Of a stretch of DNA of 64,000 nt, positions 53,128 to 61,563 are shown piece by piece; within the stretch, counting starts at the first letter, position 1, and each line of letters opens with the position of its first letter. Below the pieces are notes generated by a model. The model saw nothing but the letters and a program-made list of their open reading frames with translations. It did no database searches and was not told the DNA's origin. Origin of the DNA: an uncultured Prevotellaceae bacterium (lineage in GTDB: Bacteria > Bacteroidota > Bacteroidia > Bacteroidales > Bacteroidaceae); NCBI GenBank assembly GCA_947165505.1, contig CAMVAT010000012.1:1-64000 (forward strand). The letters are read 5' to 3'. Made by a program: the position numbers and the translations under genes.

Positions 53128-54906
53128 ATGTCAAACCTTAAAAATGTGCAGCCGTTAGAAGACTTCAACTGGGATGAGTTTGAAAACGGCACCAACGTGA
53201 GCATCAGCAAGGAAGACTTGCAGAAAGCTTACGACGAGACCCTCAACAAAGTGAGCGAACATCAAGTTGTTGATGGTAAAGTAATCTCTGTGGACAAGAA
53301 AGAAGTCGTTGTCAACATTGGTTACAAGAGCGACGGTATTATCCCCGCCAGTGAATTCCGCTACAACCCCGACTTGAAAGTGGGTGATATCGTAGAGGTT
53401 TATGTGGAGAATCAAGAGGACAAGAAAGGCCAGCTGATTCTCTCACACAAGAAGGCACGCCTGAGCAAGAGCTGGGAGCGTGTGAACAACGCCCTCGACA
53501 ATGAGGAGGTGATCCAGGGTTACATCAAGTGCCGCACCAAAGGTGGCATGATTGTTGATGTCTTCGGCATCGAGGCATTCCTTCCCGGCAGCCAGATTGA
53601 TGTGCATCCTATCCGCGACTACGATGTGTTCGTAGGTAAGACCATGGAGTTCAAAGTGGTGAAAATCAACCAGGAGTTCCGCAATGTGGTCGTTTCTCAT
53701 AAGGCTTTGATTGAAGCCGAGCTTGAAGCACAGAAGAAAGAGATTATCAGCAAACTCGAAAAAGGACAGATCCTTGAAGGTACAGTCAAGAACATTACCA
53801 CTTACGGTGTATTCGTTGACCTGGGTGGTGTTGACGGACTCGTACATATCACAGACCTTTCTTGGGGCCGCGTAAGCGATCCGCATGAAGTGGTGAGCCT
53901 TGACCAGAAAATCAATGTCGTCATTCTTGATTTCGACAACGAGAAGAAACGTATTGCCCTCGGTCTGAAGCAACTCACCCCGCACCCATGGGATGCTCTT
54001 GACAGCAACCTCAAAGTGGGCGACCATGTGAAGGGTAAAGTAGTCGTTATCGCCGACTATGGAGCATTCGTTGAGATTGCACCGGGTGTGGAAGGCCTGA
54101 TCCACGTCTCTGAGATGAGCTGGAGCCAGCACCTGCGCAGCGCACAGGAGTTCCTGCATGTGGGCGATGAGGTAGAGGCTGTCATCTTGACACTCGACCG
54201 CGACGAGCGTAAGATGTCTCTCGGTATCAAGCAATTGCGCGAAGATCCTTGGGAGGCCATCGAAGTGAAATATCCCATTGGTTCGAAGCACACTGCAAAA
54301 GTGCGCAACTTCACCAACTTCGGCATCTTTGTTGAGTTGGAAGAGGGTGTTGACGGCCTGATTCACATCAGCGACCTGTCATGGACCAAGAAGGTGAAGC
54401 ATCCTTCTGAGTTTACACAGGTGGGCGCAGAAATCGACGTCGTCGTTTTGGAAATAGACAAGGACAACCGTCGTCTCAGCTTGGGCCACAAGCAGTTGGA
54501 AGACAATCCTTGGGACACCTATGAGACCATCTACAAGCCCGGCACCGTACATACCGGTAAGATTACTGAGATGATGGAGAAAGGCGCCGTCATTACCCTC
54601 AACGAGGGTGGCGAAGGCTTTGCTACTCCTAAGCATCTTGTGAAGGAAGACGGCTCACAGGCACAGGCTGGCGAAGAACTCGAATTCAAGGTGATTGAGT
54701 TCGTGAAAGAAACCAAACGCATTATCCTCTCACACAGCCGTACTTTCGAAGAGGCTAAAGAAGAGAAGAAAGCACCTGCTCGCAAACAGCATGCAGCCAA
54801 GAAAGAGGAAGCCGCAGCACAGATTAACAATGTGGCAGCAGGCACTACCCTTGGCGATATCGATGTTCTTGCCGAGCTGAAGGCTAAACTCGAAAAGGGA
54901 GAGTAA
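53128..54906 (+). CDS. rpsA: 30S ribosomal protein S1
   Basis: A 592-residue protein with six S1 RNA-binding repeats, as in E. coli (557 residues). Recurrent motifs are EGTVKNITTYGVFVDLGGVDGLVHITDLSW, KGKVVVIADYGAFVEIAPGVEGLIHVSEMSW and the similar AKVRNFTNFGIFVELEEG. The C-terminal 50 residues are Lys/Glu/Ala-rich. It helps mRNA bind the ribosome. Bacteroidota use few Shine-Dalgarno sequences, so S1 may matter more for initiation here. It has its own promoter, leader and terminator. Confidence 0.97.
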   Translation: MSNLKNVQPLEDFNWDEFENGTNVSISKEDLQKAYDETLNKVSEHQVVDGKVISVDKKEVVVNIGYKSDGIIPASEFRYNPDLKVGDIVEVYVENQEDKKGQLILSHKKARLSKSWERVNNALDNEEVIQGYIKCRTKGGMIVDVFGIEAFLPGSQIDVHPIRDYDVFVGKTMEFKVVKINQEFRNVVVSHKALIEAELEAQKKEIISKLEKGQILEGTVKNITTYGVFVDLGGVDGLVHITDLSWGRVSDPHEVVSLDQKINVVILDFDNEKKRIALGLKQLTPHPWDALDSNLKVGDHVKGKVVVIADYGAFVEIAPGVEGLIHVSEMSWSQHLRSAQEFLHVGDEVEAVILTLDRDERKMSLGIKQLREDPWEAIEVKYPIGSKHTAKVRNFTNFGIFVELEEGVDGLIHISDLSWTKKVKHPSEFTQVGAEIDVVVLEIDKDNRRLSLGHKQLEDNPWDTYETIYKPGTVHTGKITEMMEKGAVITLNEGGEGFATPKHLVKEDGSQAQAGEELEFKVIEFVKETKRIILSHSRTFEEAKEEKKAPARKQHAAKKEEAAAQINNVAAGTTLGDIDVLAELKAKLEKGE

Positions 54907-54936
54907 GAATTTTGCCGATTCCGGCTTTTATTTGAG

Positions 54937-54970
54937 ACGGGCAGTCACTGACGTGGCTGCCCGTTTTTTA
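54937..54970 (+). terminator. rpsA terminator
   Basis: ACGGGCAGTCAC pairs with GTGGCTGCCCGT (one mismatch/wobble) around a four-base loop, then TTTTTT. Confidence 0.88.
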
Positions 54971-55070
54971 ATGATTTACCGTATAACGACCATGAAACAT
55001 ACGCCACAGCAGACACACATGTTAACAATAATTATATTAAATATTTCAAATCTTTGAACATACGTATTGA

Positions 55071-55087
55071 TATTTTTGCTAATTTTG
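55071..55087 (+). promoter_or_regulatory. Twin -7 boxes upstream of rpoD
   Basis: TATTTTTG (55071-55078) and TAATTTTG (55080-55087) stand one base apart, with TTTG at 55053-55056. They could give two transcript starts nine bases apart for the sigma-factor gene. Confidence 0.55.
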
Positions 55088-55158
55088 CACCGCTTTTCAA
55101 GCAATATCTTTCTATTGCTTTGATTATCAGTATATTAGTACGTTTTAAGAGGTAAAAG

Positions 55159-56031
55159 ATGAGACAATTAAAAATTCAGAAGAGCATTACGAACCGTCAA
55201 AGCGAGGCTTTAGACAAGTATTTAGTCGAAATAGGACGTGCGCCATTGATTACGATTGACGAAGAGATAGAGTTGGCGCAGCAAATCAAAAAAGGAGGTG
55301 CCGAGGGAGAACGTGCTAAGAACAAATTGGTGACATCAAATCTGCGCTTTGTCGTCTCTGTTGCCAAACAATACCAACACCAAGGATTATCACTGACGGA
55401 TTTGATTGACGAAGGTAATATCGGATTGATAAAAGCGGCGCAGAAATTTGATGAGACACGCGGTTTCAAGTTTATCTCTTATGCCGTATGGTGGATTCGG
55501 CAAAGCATTTTGCAAGCCATCGCCGAGCAAAGTCGTATCGTCAGGCTTCCACTCAACCAAGTGGGTTCATTAAATAAAATCAACCATGAGATCAACAAGT
55601 TTGAGCAAGAGAACCAACGCCGTCCCTCTGTAGCGGAACTCTCAGAGGCGACCAACCTTGATGAGGAGAAAATTGGACAGAGTCTGATGGCCGACGGACA
55701 TCATGTGTCTATCGACGCGCCGTTTCAGGATGGTGAGGAGAACTGCATGCTTGACGTCATGCCCAGTGGTGACGACAGCCGTACCGACCGGCATGTGGAT
55801 TACGAGTCGATGGCGGTAGAACTTGAAGCCGTCCTTTCGCAAGTGCTCAAGGAACGTGAGATTACCATCATCAGGTCGTGTTTCGGCATAGGATGCCATG
55901 AGAAGGGGTTGGAAGAAATCGGAGACCAGTTAGGTCTGACACGTGAGCGTGTACGTCAAATACGTGAAAAGAGCATAGCAAAGTTGCGTGATAGTGGCAA
56001 CGCACGCATCTTAATGAAATATTTAGGATAA
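55159..56031 (+). CDS. rpoD: Primary RNA polymerase sigma factor RpoD/SigA
   Basis: A 290-residue group 1 sigma-70 factor of the short Bacteroidota form, lacking region 1.1 and the large non-conserved insert. Region 2 is present (LRFVVSVAKQYQHQGLSLTDLIDEGNIGLIKAAQKFDETRGFKF, SYAVWWIRQSILQAIAEQSR), as are region 3 (RRPSVAELSEATNLDEEKI) and the region 4 helix-turn-helix (LEEIGDQLGLTRERVRQIREKSIAKLR). It should recognise the TTTG / TAnnTTTG promoters seen throughout this window. An AAGAGG stretch lies about 10 bases before the ATG. Confidence 0.95.
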   Translation: MRQLKIQKSITNRQSEALDKYLVEIGRAPLITIDEEIELAQQIKKGGAEGERAKNKLVTSNLRFVVSVAKQYQHQGLSLTDLIDEGNIGLIKAAQKFDETRGFKFISYAVWWIRQSILQAIAEQSRIVRLPLNQVGSLNKINHEINKFEQENQRRPSVAELSEATNLDEEKIGQSLMADGHHVSIDAPFQDGEENCMLDVMPSGDDSRTDRHVDYESMAVELEAVLSQVLKEREITIIRSCFGIGCHEKGLEEIGDQLGLTRERVRQIREKSIAKLRDSGNARILMKYLG

Positions 56032-56047
56032 GTCTACTCTATATCGC

Positions 56048-56079
56048 TCCCTCAACACTCCCTGTTGAGGGATTTTTTG
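56048..56079 (+). terminator. rpoD terminator
   Basis: TCCCTCAACA pairs with TGTTGAGGGA (10 bp) around CTCCC, followed by TTTTTTG. Confidence 0.9.
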
Positions 56080-56098
56080 TTGATAAATCACAAAGTTT

Positions 56099-56130
56099 TT
56101 TGGAAGTCTTTCAGATTTTCCCTAACTTTG
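56099..56130 (+). promoter_or_regulatory. Promoter placed directly against the DUF5686-like start codon
   Basis: TTTG (56099-56102), a 20-base spacer and TAACTTTG (56123-56130), followed by TAGTC and the ATG at 56136. A leaderless or nearly leaderless transcript is predicted, as at 32524. Confidence 0.65.
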
Positions 56131-56135
56131 TAGTC

Positions 56136-58175
56136 ATGAAACAGATAAAAGCCACAAGATATACCATATCATTGCTGCTGCTTATTCTCATACCCTACGC
56201 CACCGTGTCGGCCAATCCGCCAGACACGGTGGTGCTCAACCGCATGTTCCGCTATGCGGAGCACATACACCCATCAGACACCGTCAGGACGGGAGTGTAT
56301 ATCAAATACGAAATGGATGTGATACGGAAGAATCTCATTTTGATGTGCATCCCCACATTGTATCATGTATTCAGAGCCAAGCAAAGGCATTTTCTCTGTG
56401 AGGAATATACGGAAGTGTCTTTTCTGCCCAATCGAAAGACGGAGCGCGACAGGAAGAGCCGGTTCAGCAATATACGTAAAAACCGCACCACACTACCTGT
56501 CATTTTGCGCTACCTGACACCGCATATATACCAGACCACCATTTTTGACAACGACATCCTCTCCCCTTTCGACCGTCATAATGCCTCCTTGTATCGTTAT
56601 CTGGTTTTGCCGCAGTTTGATGGTCATACATGGCTGGTCTTTAAACCTAAGACAGTAAACACACAGACCGTCAAGGGACAGGCAGTGATTGATACAGAGA
56701 CTGGTCAGATTCTGTCGGCCAAATTCGAGGGCGAATATGATCACATCAAGTTCTCATTGGATATCACTCTGGGTGACGAGGGCGTGATGTCATTGCTGCC
56801 GTCATCATGTTCGCTGCAGGCTTCATTTGCTTTTCTTGGCAATAAGATGAAAGGCAACTATCATGCTGTATATGGTGTCAAAGTCCCTGAGGGATACTCT
56901 TCGCACACTGACCGTGAATTGATAGAGAAAATACGTCCTGACAGTCTGACTGATGATGAACGGCATATATATGCCGTTCTCGACTCCGCCACTTTAGCCA
57001 GAAAGGTGGCCGACAGCATCGCCCCCCACCCTGCCCGCTTCAATTTTGCCAAAGATGTATTATGGGACGTGATCGGCGACCGGCTCATCAACCGCACCCG
57101 TGGCCATTTTGCGGCAGACAAAGGCTATTACCGTATTTCGCCACTGCTAAACCCGCTTTATTTTGGGTATTCCAACCGCAAGGGGATGTATTACCGCTTC
57201 CATTTCCGCAGCAGTTACGACATCGACGACAACAGGGAATTGGCTATGCGCCTGAAAGCTGGTTATTCCTTTAAATTGAGGCAGTTGTATTTTACCCTAC
57301 CCTTCATTTATCGTTTTAATAAAAGTCGTGACGGATATGTGGAATTTGAAATTGGAAATGGCAATAGGATTTTCAATTCCACTGTGATAGAAAAGGTGAA
57401 AGCCGAAAAAGGCGATGCCGAGAAATGGGAAGATATGGATCTGGACTATTTCAAAGATTTCCATTTGTCTTTATCATTCCACGATAATTTGAGCGAACGG
57501 TTAGGCATATTGGTCGGCATGAGGTATCACAAGCGTACGGCCATCAATAAAGTCGCTTTCATCGAGGCCGACCGGCCTTTGCACTATTATTCGTTTGCAC
57601 CGTTGCTGGAAGTGCAATTCAGGCCGAAAGGCATGTTCGGACCGGTGTTCACCCTTGATTATGAACGAGGTCTGAAGGGCATTATACGTTCCAACCAACA
57701 ATATGAACGTTGGGAGTTCGACCTCTCACAAATCATACACCTGCCTGTGACACGTAGGGTGGCATACCGAATCGGAGGCGGTTTTTATACGACCCGTGTA
57801 GATAATGTATATTTCTTGGATTATTCAAATTTCAAGGAAGACAATATCAGCGGCGGCTGGCATGACGACTGGACCGGAGAGTTTGAATTGCTCAACCGCA
57901 ATTGGTATAATGCATCTAAATACTACCTCAGAGCAAACATGACATTCGAGTCGCCCTTGATGATCCTGTCCAGGCTACCACTGATAGGAAGTATCATGGA
58001 GAAGGAACGCATCTATTTCAGTGCGCTTCATGTGCCTGAGATTAGCAATTACTTCGAATTGGGATACGGTTTCACCAACCGGCTCTTTTCGGCTGGTGCA
58101 TTTGTCTCATTAAAAGAAGGTCGCTATGAGTCGTTTGGTATCAAGCTCGGATTTGAACTGTTCGACAGTTGGTGA
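56136..58175 (+). CDS. DUF5686-like outer-membrane protein
   Basis: A 679-residue exported protein starting MKQIKATRYTISLLLLILIP with a Sec signal ending near SAN. The first third (LNRMFRYAEHIHPSDTVRTGVYIKYEMD, FDNDILSPFDRHNASLYRYLV) matches DUF5686-type proteins of Bacteroidota. The C-terminal part has alternating hydrophobic strands with aromatic residues (YFTLPFIYRFNKSRDGYVEFEIG, FEFDL-like ends) and finishes FGIKLGFELFDSW, typical of an outer-membrane beta-barrel. The carboxypeptidase-regulatory-like domain found at the N-terminus of many relatives is absent. Substrate and role are unknown. It is followed after 50 bases by the AddA-like gene. Confidence 0.78.
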   Translation: MKQIKATRYTISLLLLILIPYATVSANPPDTVVLNRMFRYAEHIHPSDTVRTGVYIKYEMDVIRKNLILMCIPTLYHVFRAKQRHFLCEEYTEVSFLPNRKTERDRKSRFSNIRKNRTTLPVILRYLTPHIYQTTIFDNDILSPFDRHNASLYRYLVLPQFDGHTWLVFKPKTVNTQTVKGQAVIDTETGQILSAKFEGEYDHIKFSLDITLGDEGVMSLLPSSCSLQASFAFLGNKMKGNYHAVYGVKVPEGYSSHTDRELIEKIRPDSLTDDERHIYAVLDSATLARKVADSIAPHPARFNFAKDVLWDVIGDRLINRTRGHFAADKGYYRISPLLNPLYFGYSNRKGMYYRFHFRSSYDIDDNRELAMRLKAGYSFKLRQLYFTLPFIYRFNKSRDGYVEFEIGNGNRIFNSTVIEKVKAEKGDAEKWEDMDLDYFKDFHLSLSFHDNLSERLGILVGMRYHKRTAINKVAFIEADRPLHYYSFAPLLEVQFRPKGMFGPVFTLDYERGLKGIIRSNQQYERWEFDLSQIIHLPVTRRVAYRIGGGFYTTRVDNVYFLDYSNFKEDNISGGWHDDWTGEFELLNRNWYNASKYYLRANMTFESPLMILSRLPLIGSIMEKERIYFSALHVPEISNYFELGYGFTNRLFSAGAFVSLKEGRYESFGIKLGFELFDSW

Positions 58176-58225
58176 TATACCCTCTTACTCTCATTTTCAC
58201 AAATCACGCTCACGCACACGATATC

Positions 58226-61200
58226 ATGGAACAACAGAAACCACTAACCGTTTATAACGCAAGTGCAGGAAGTGGAAAGACATTTACACTGACTGTAGAG
58301 TACATCAAACTGCTTGTAGCCAACCCCGACGACTACAGGCACATCCTGGCCGTCACCTTCACCAACAAGGCGACAGAAGAAATGAAGTTACGCATTCTCA
58401 GTCAGTTGTATGGGCTGTCAAGACCCACGACGCTCAAAGAGTCGGTTGACTACATGCAGCAAATCAGAGAGAAGACAAGGCTTGGCGAGCAGCAAATCAG
58501 GGAACGCTCAGGTCTGGCTTTGCACTATCTGCTCAATGACTATAGCTCTTTTCATATTGAAACCATCGACTCATTTTTCCAGCGTATTTTAAGAAATATG
58601 GCGAGAGAACTGGAGCTGACACCCAATCTGCGTTTGGAACTCAATGACTTGGAAGTGGAAGGCATGGCGGTTGACCACATGATAGCGTCTCTTCAACGTG
58701 ACCACACAATCTTTCAGTCTATCATGAGTTTTATCTATGATAAAATCAGCAAGAATAATAGTTGGAACGTCATTTCGTCCTTGAAAAAATTTGGCAAAGA
58801 GATTTTTTCTGACATCTATAAAGAACACCGCGAGTCGTTTGCCTCAACTGTTTTAGGACATGATGCAGACGAGCTGGATGAAAAGGAGAAAGAACGCAGG
58901 TGGAACGATTATTTTATCAGAGCAGAAAAAAACATTAGGGGCAACAGCGAGCAATATATTGAGCGCGTAAAAGAATTGGGACAAGAATATTTCGACTTAC
59001 TTGAACATAATAATCTCGCTCCGGAAAATATTTCTGGAGGAATGACAAGAGGCATCAATCTCTATTTCAGAAAATTACAAGACGGCCAATATGAAGATAA
59101 TGTCAAAGGGGCAAAATTCGATGAGTATTTACAGGCGGCATCGTATTGGAGAAAGAAAAAGGACAAGAACGGGCCGGTCGTGGAAGACGTGGCGCAAAGG
59201 GTGCTCATCCCCCATATTGAGAAAAGCGAGCAGGCAAGAAAGACCTGTATGTATCATGCACTTTCTGCCAAATACACACTACAGTATCTCAATCAACTAA
59301 AACTCCTCACATTCGTTGACAGAGAGGTACGTCAACTGAATTCCGAGGCCAACCGCTTTCTGCTGAGTGACACTCAACATCTGCTTCAAACATTTGTCAA
59401 GGATACAGAGGCGCCGTTTATTTATGAAAAGATTGGAGGGCGGCTGAAACACATCATGATAGACGAGTTTCAAGATACCAGCACGATACAATGGCGTAAC
59501 TTCAAAGTGCTGATTGATGAGTGCATGAGTCACCATGAGGAGTCCACGCCTGTCAATTGCTTGATTGTGGGCGATGTGAAACAGAGCATCTATCGGTGGC
59601 GCAATGGCGACTGGAGTTTACTGAATGGCATTGACAGCCAGTTTCATCATGCCGAAGAGATGATACAGCATGTACAGCTCAACACGAATTACCGTTCGTG
59701 TGAACGCGTCATAAAGTTTAACAATGCTTTTTTCCAGGCTGCTGAGGAATATACTTACCAGCAACTGTATGAGCTGATTGGCGATGCCGCCCAACAATTA
59801 AGACAAGCGTATCAGCATGTCAATCAGTTAGTGAGTGGGAAGAGCAGTGTGGCAAATCGCGGATATGTGAGGATGAGACTCACCCCTTCTGATGAAGGTG
59901 CGGTCGAAAACATATTGACAGATATGAGCCAGCAGATGAATGTATTGTTAGAATCGGGGCATGCGCAGAGCGATATCGCTATCCTCGTCAGATATAATAC
60001 AGACATCCCCCTCGTGGCGGAGTGGTTCATGGAACACAATCCTGGTATCAGAATCATCTCCGACCTGGCGTTTCATTTAGACACCTCGCTCGCAGTCAAT
60101 ACGATCATTGCCGCCATGCGCTATCTGAACGACCCTCAAGACCTTTTGTCGCAGGCTTATCTTATCAAGATATGGAACGAGGTAGAGCACCAAGGACAAC
60201 AAACTGCATCCGAATTGTTTTGTACTGCAACAGAAGGTCACCGACTACTGCCACAAGAGTTCTTAGACAGGCAGGAAGAACTCATATCCATGCCAGTCAT
60301 ACAGTTGGCTGAAAGCATCTGCTCCATTTTCTGTCTTTCACTATTAAGCGGTGAGGAGGCCTACATCTGTACCTTTTTTGATTCTCTGATCAAATATGTG
60401 GAGGAGAACACAGCCGACATGACCAGCCTGCTGGACTACTGGGATCATTATCTTCATGCGAAATGCATACAGAGTGATATTGCTGACGGGGTGAGAATCA
60501 CGACCATACACAAGAGCAAGGGACTTGAATACAAGCATGTGTTCGTGCCGTTCTGTGATTGGAACATCACCTCAAAAGACCATACCATTTTGTGTGTCAA
60601 CAAGACCGAGCCCTACAGTCTTCTGCCAATCGTGTACGTCAAATTCTGCCGTCAACTGTTAGATACAGTCTATGCCGATAACTACAAAGAGGAATATTTG
60701 CAATTGGTCGTTGACAATCTCAACCTTCTATACGTGGCATTCACCAGAGCCAGAAACAGCCTGTTTGTCTATGGGCGGATTAAAGAAGATAAAAAGGAAA
60801 ACGACCCTGAGACGAGATGTGATATGATGGCTGGCATCATTGACGAGGTGGCAAAACAGCTCGGAGCCGCGCTCACTGTCGATAATCAGTCGATTGTTTT
60901 TGAATATGGACAGTTGGCTGCCGAAGACATCACCGGCAACAGAAAAGATCCTAAAGGAGCAGACACTCAAAACGTGTTTCTGAAAACAGAAGAGCCCGTC
61001 GATGTGCCTTTTTCTTCCTTTCCCCAGTGTGTCACATTCACTCAGAGCAACGACAGCAAACGTTTTATAGAAAACGATGAGGGTGAAGAGAGGCAGTTGA
61101 ACCATTATATCCAGCGCGGCAATGTCATTCACGCTGCCATGTCGCGTATTCGTACTGCCTCGGATATGGAGAAAGTGTTGCTGGAGATGGAAAATGACGG

Positions 61201-61558
61201 TGTCATATACAATGATGACATCAACCAGAAAGACCTCGTCAATATCATACAAAGGTCGCTGTTGCACCCTATGGCCAAAGAATGGTTCAGCGATCAATGG
61301 ACCATCTTCACCGAGTGTGCTATTTTGGAAGAGGTTAATGGAGTTGTGGTACAACGCAGACCCGACCGCGTGATGACCAACCAGCATGAAACGATTGTCG
61401 TTGACTACAAATCGGGCCGTGAGAGAGAAGAGACAAGAAGGAAGTATGAGAATCAGGTTTCGGTCTATATGAAGTTGCTCAGAGACATGGGCTTTCCCCA
61501 TGTCAAGGGATACTTATGGTATTTAGGCGAACAGAAAATAACACCAGTTATTCAGTAG
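58226..61558 (+). CDS. AddA-like UvrD-family helicase with C-terminal PD-(D/E)xK nuclease
   Basis: A 1110-residue protein. The UvrD/RecB-type motor has Walker A NASAGSGKTFTLTVEY at residues 11-26, LAVTFTNKATEEMK (Ia), MIDEFQDTSTIQW (II), VGDVKQSIYRWRNGD (III), TTIHKSKGLEYKHVFVPF (V) and LLYVAFTRARNSLFVYG (VI). The C-terminal nuclease shows RRPDRVM and VVDYKSGREREE, the Asp and Asp-x-Lys of PD-(D/E)xK enzymes. This is the layout of AddA, which with AddB resects double-strand breaks. The following gene is a matching AddB-like partner. ATG 58226 gives the expected start MEQQKPLTVYNASAG. Confidence 0.92.
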   Translation: MEQQKPLTVYNASAGSGKTFTLTVEYIKLLVANPDDYRHILAVTFTNKATEEMKLRILSQLYGLSRPTTLKESVDYMQQIREKTRLGEQQIRERSGLALHYLLNDYSSFHIETIDSFFQRILRNMARELELTPNLRLELNDLEVEGMAVDHMIASLQRDHTIFQSIMSFIYDKISKNNSWNVISSLKKFGKEIFSDIYKEHRESFASTVLGHDADELDEKEKERRWNDYFIRAEKNIRGNSEQYIERVKELGQEYFDLLEHNNLAPENISGGMTRGINLYFRKLQDGQYEDNVKGAKFDEYLQAASYWRKKKDKNGPVVEDVAQRVLIPHIEKSEQARKTCMYHALSAKYTLQYLNQLKLLTFVDREVRQLNSEANRFLLSDTQHLLQTFVKDTEAPFIYEKIGGRLKHIMIDEFQDTSTIQWRNFKVLIDECMSHHEESTPVNCLIVGDVKQSIYRWRNGDWSLLNGIDSQFHHAEEMIQHVQLNTNYRSCERVIKFNNAFFQAAEEYTYQQLYELIGDAAQQLRQAYQHVNQLVSGKSSVANRGYVRMRLTPSDEGAVENILTDMSQQMNVLLESGHAQSDIAILVRYNTDIPLVAEWFMEHNPGIRIISDLAFHLDTSLAVNTIIAAMRYLNDPQDLLSQAYLIKIWNEVEHQGQQTASELFCTATEGHRLLPQEFLDRQEELISMPVIQLAESICSIFCLSLLSGEEAYICTFFDSLIKYVEENTADMTSLLDYWDHYLHAKCIQSDIADGVRITTIHKSKGLEYKHVFVPFCDWNITSKDHTILCVNKTEPYSLLPIVYVKFCRQLLDTVYADNYKEEYLQLVVDNLNLLYVAFTRARNSLFVYGRIKEDKKENDPETRCDMMAGIIDEVAKQLGAALTVDNQSIVFEYGQLAAEDITGNRKDPKGADTQNVFLKTEEPVDVPFSSFPQCVTFTQSNDSKRFIENDEGEERQLNHYIQRGNVIHAAMSRIRTASDMEKVLLEMENDGVIYNDDINQKDLVNIIQRSLLHPMAKEWFSDQWTIFTECAILEEVNGVVVQRRPDRVMTNQHETIVVDYKSGREREETRRKYENQVSVYMKLLRDMGFPHVKGYLWYLGEQKITPVIQ

Positions 61559-61563
61559 AGAGT

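Noticed and set aside
54018..54366. Repeated DNA within rpsA
   Set aside because: The similarity reflects the six homologous S1 domains of one protein and not a DNA repeat element.
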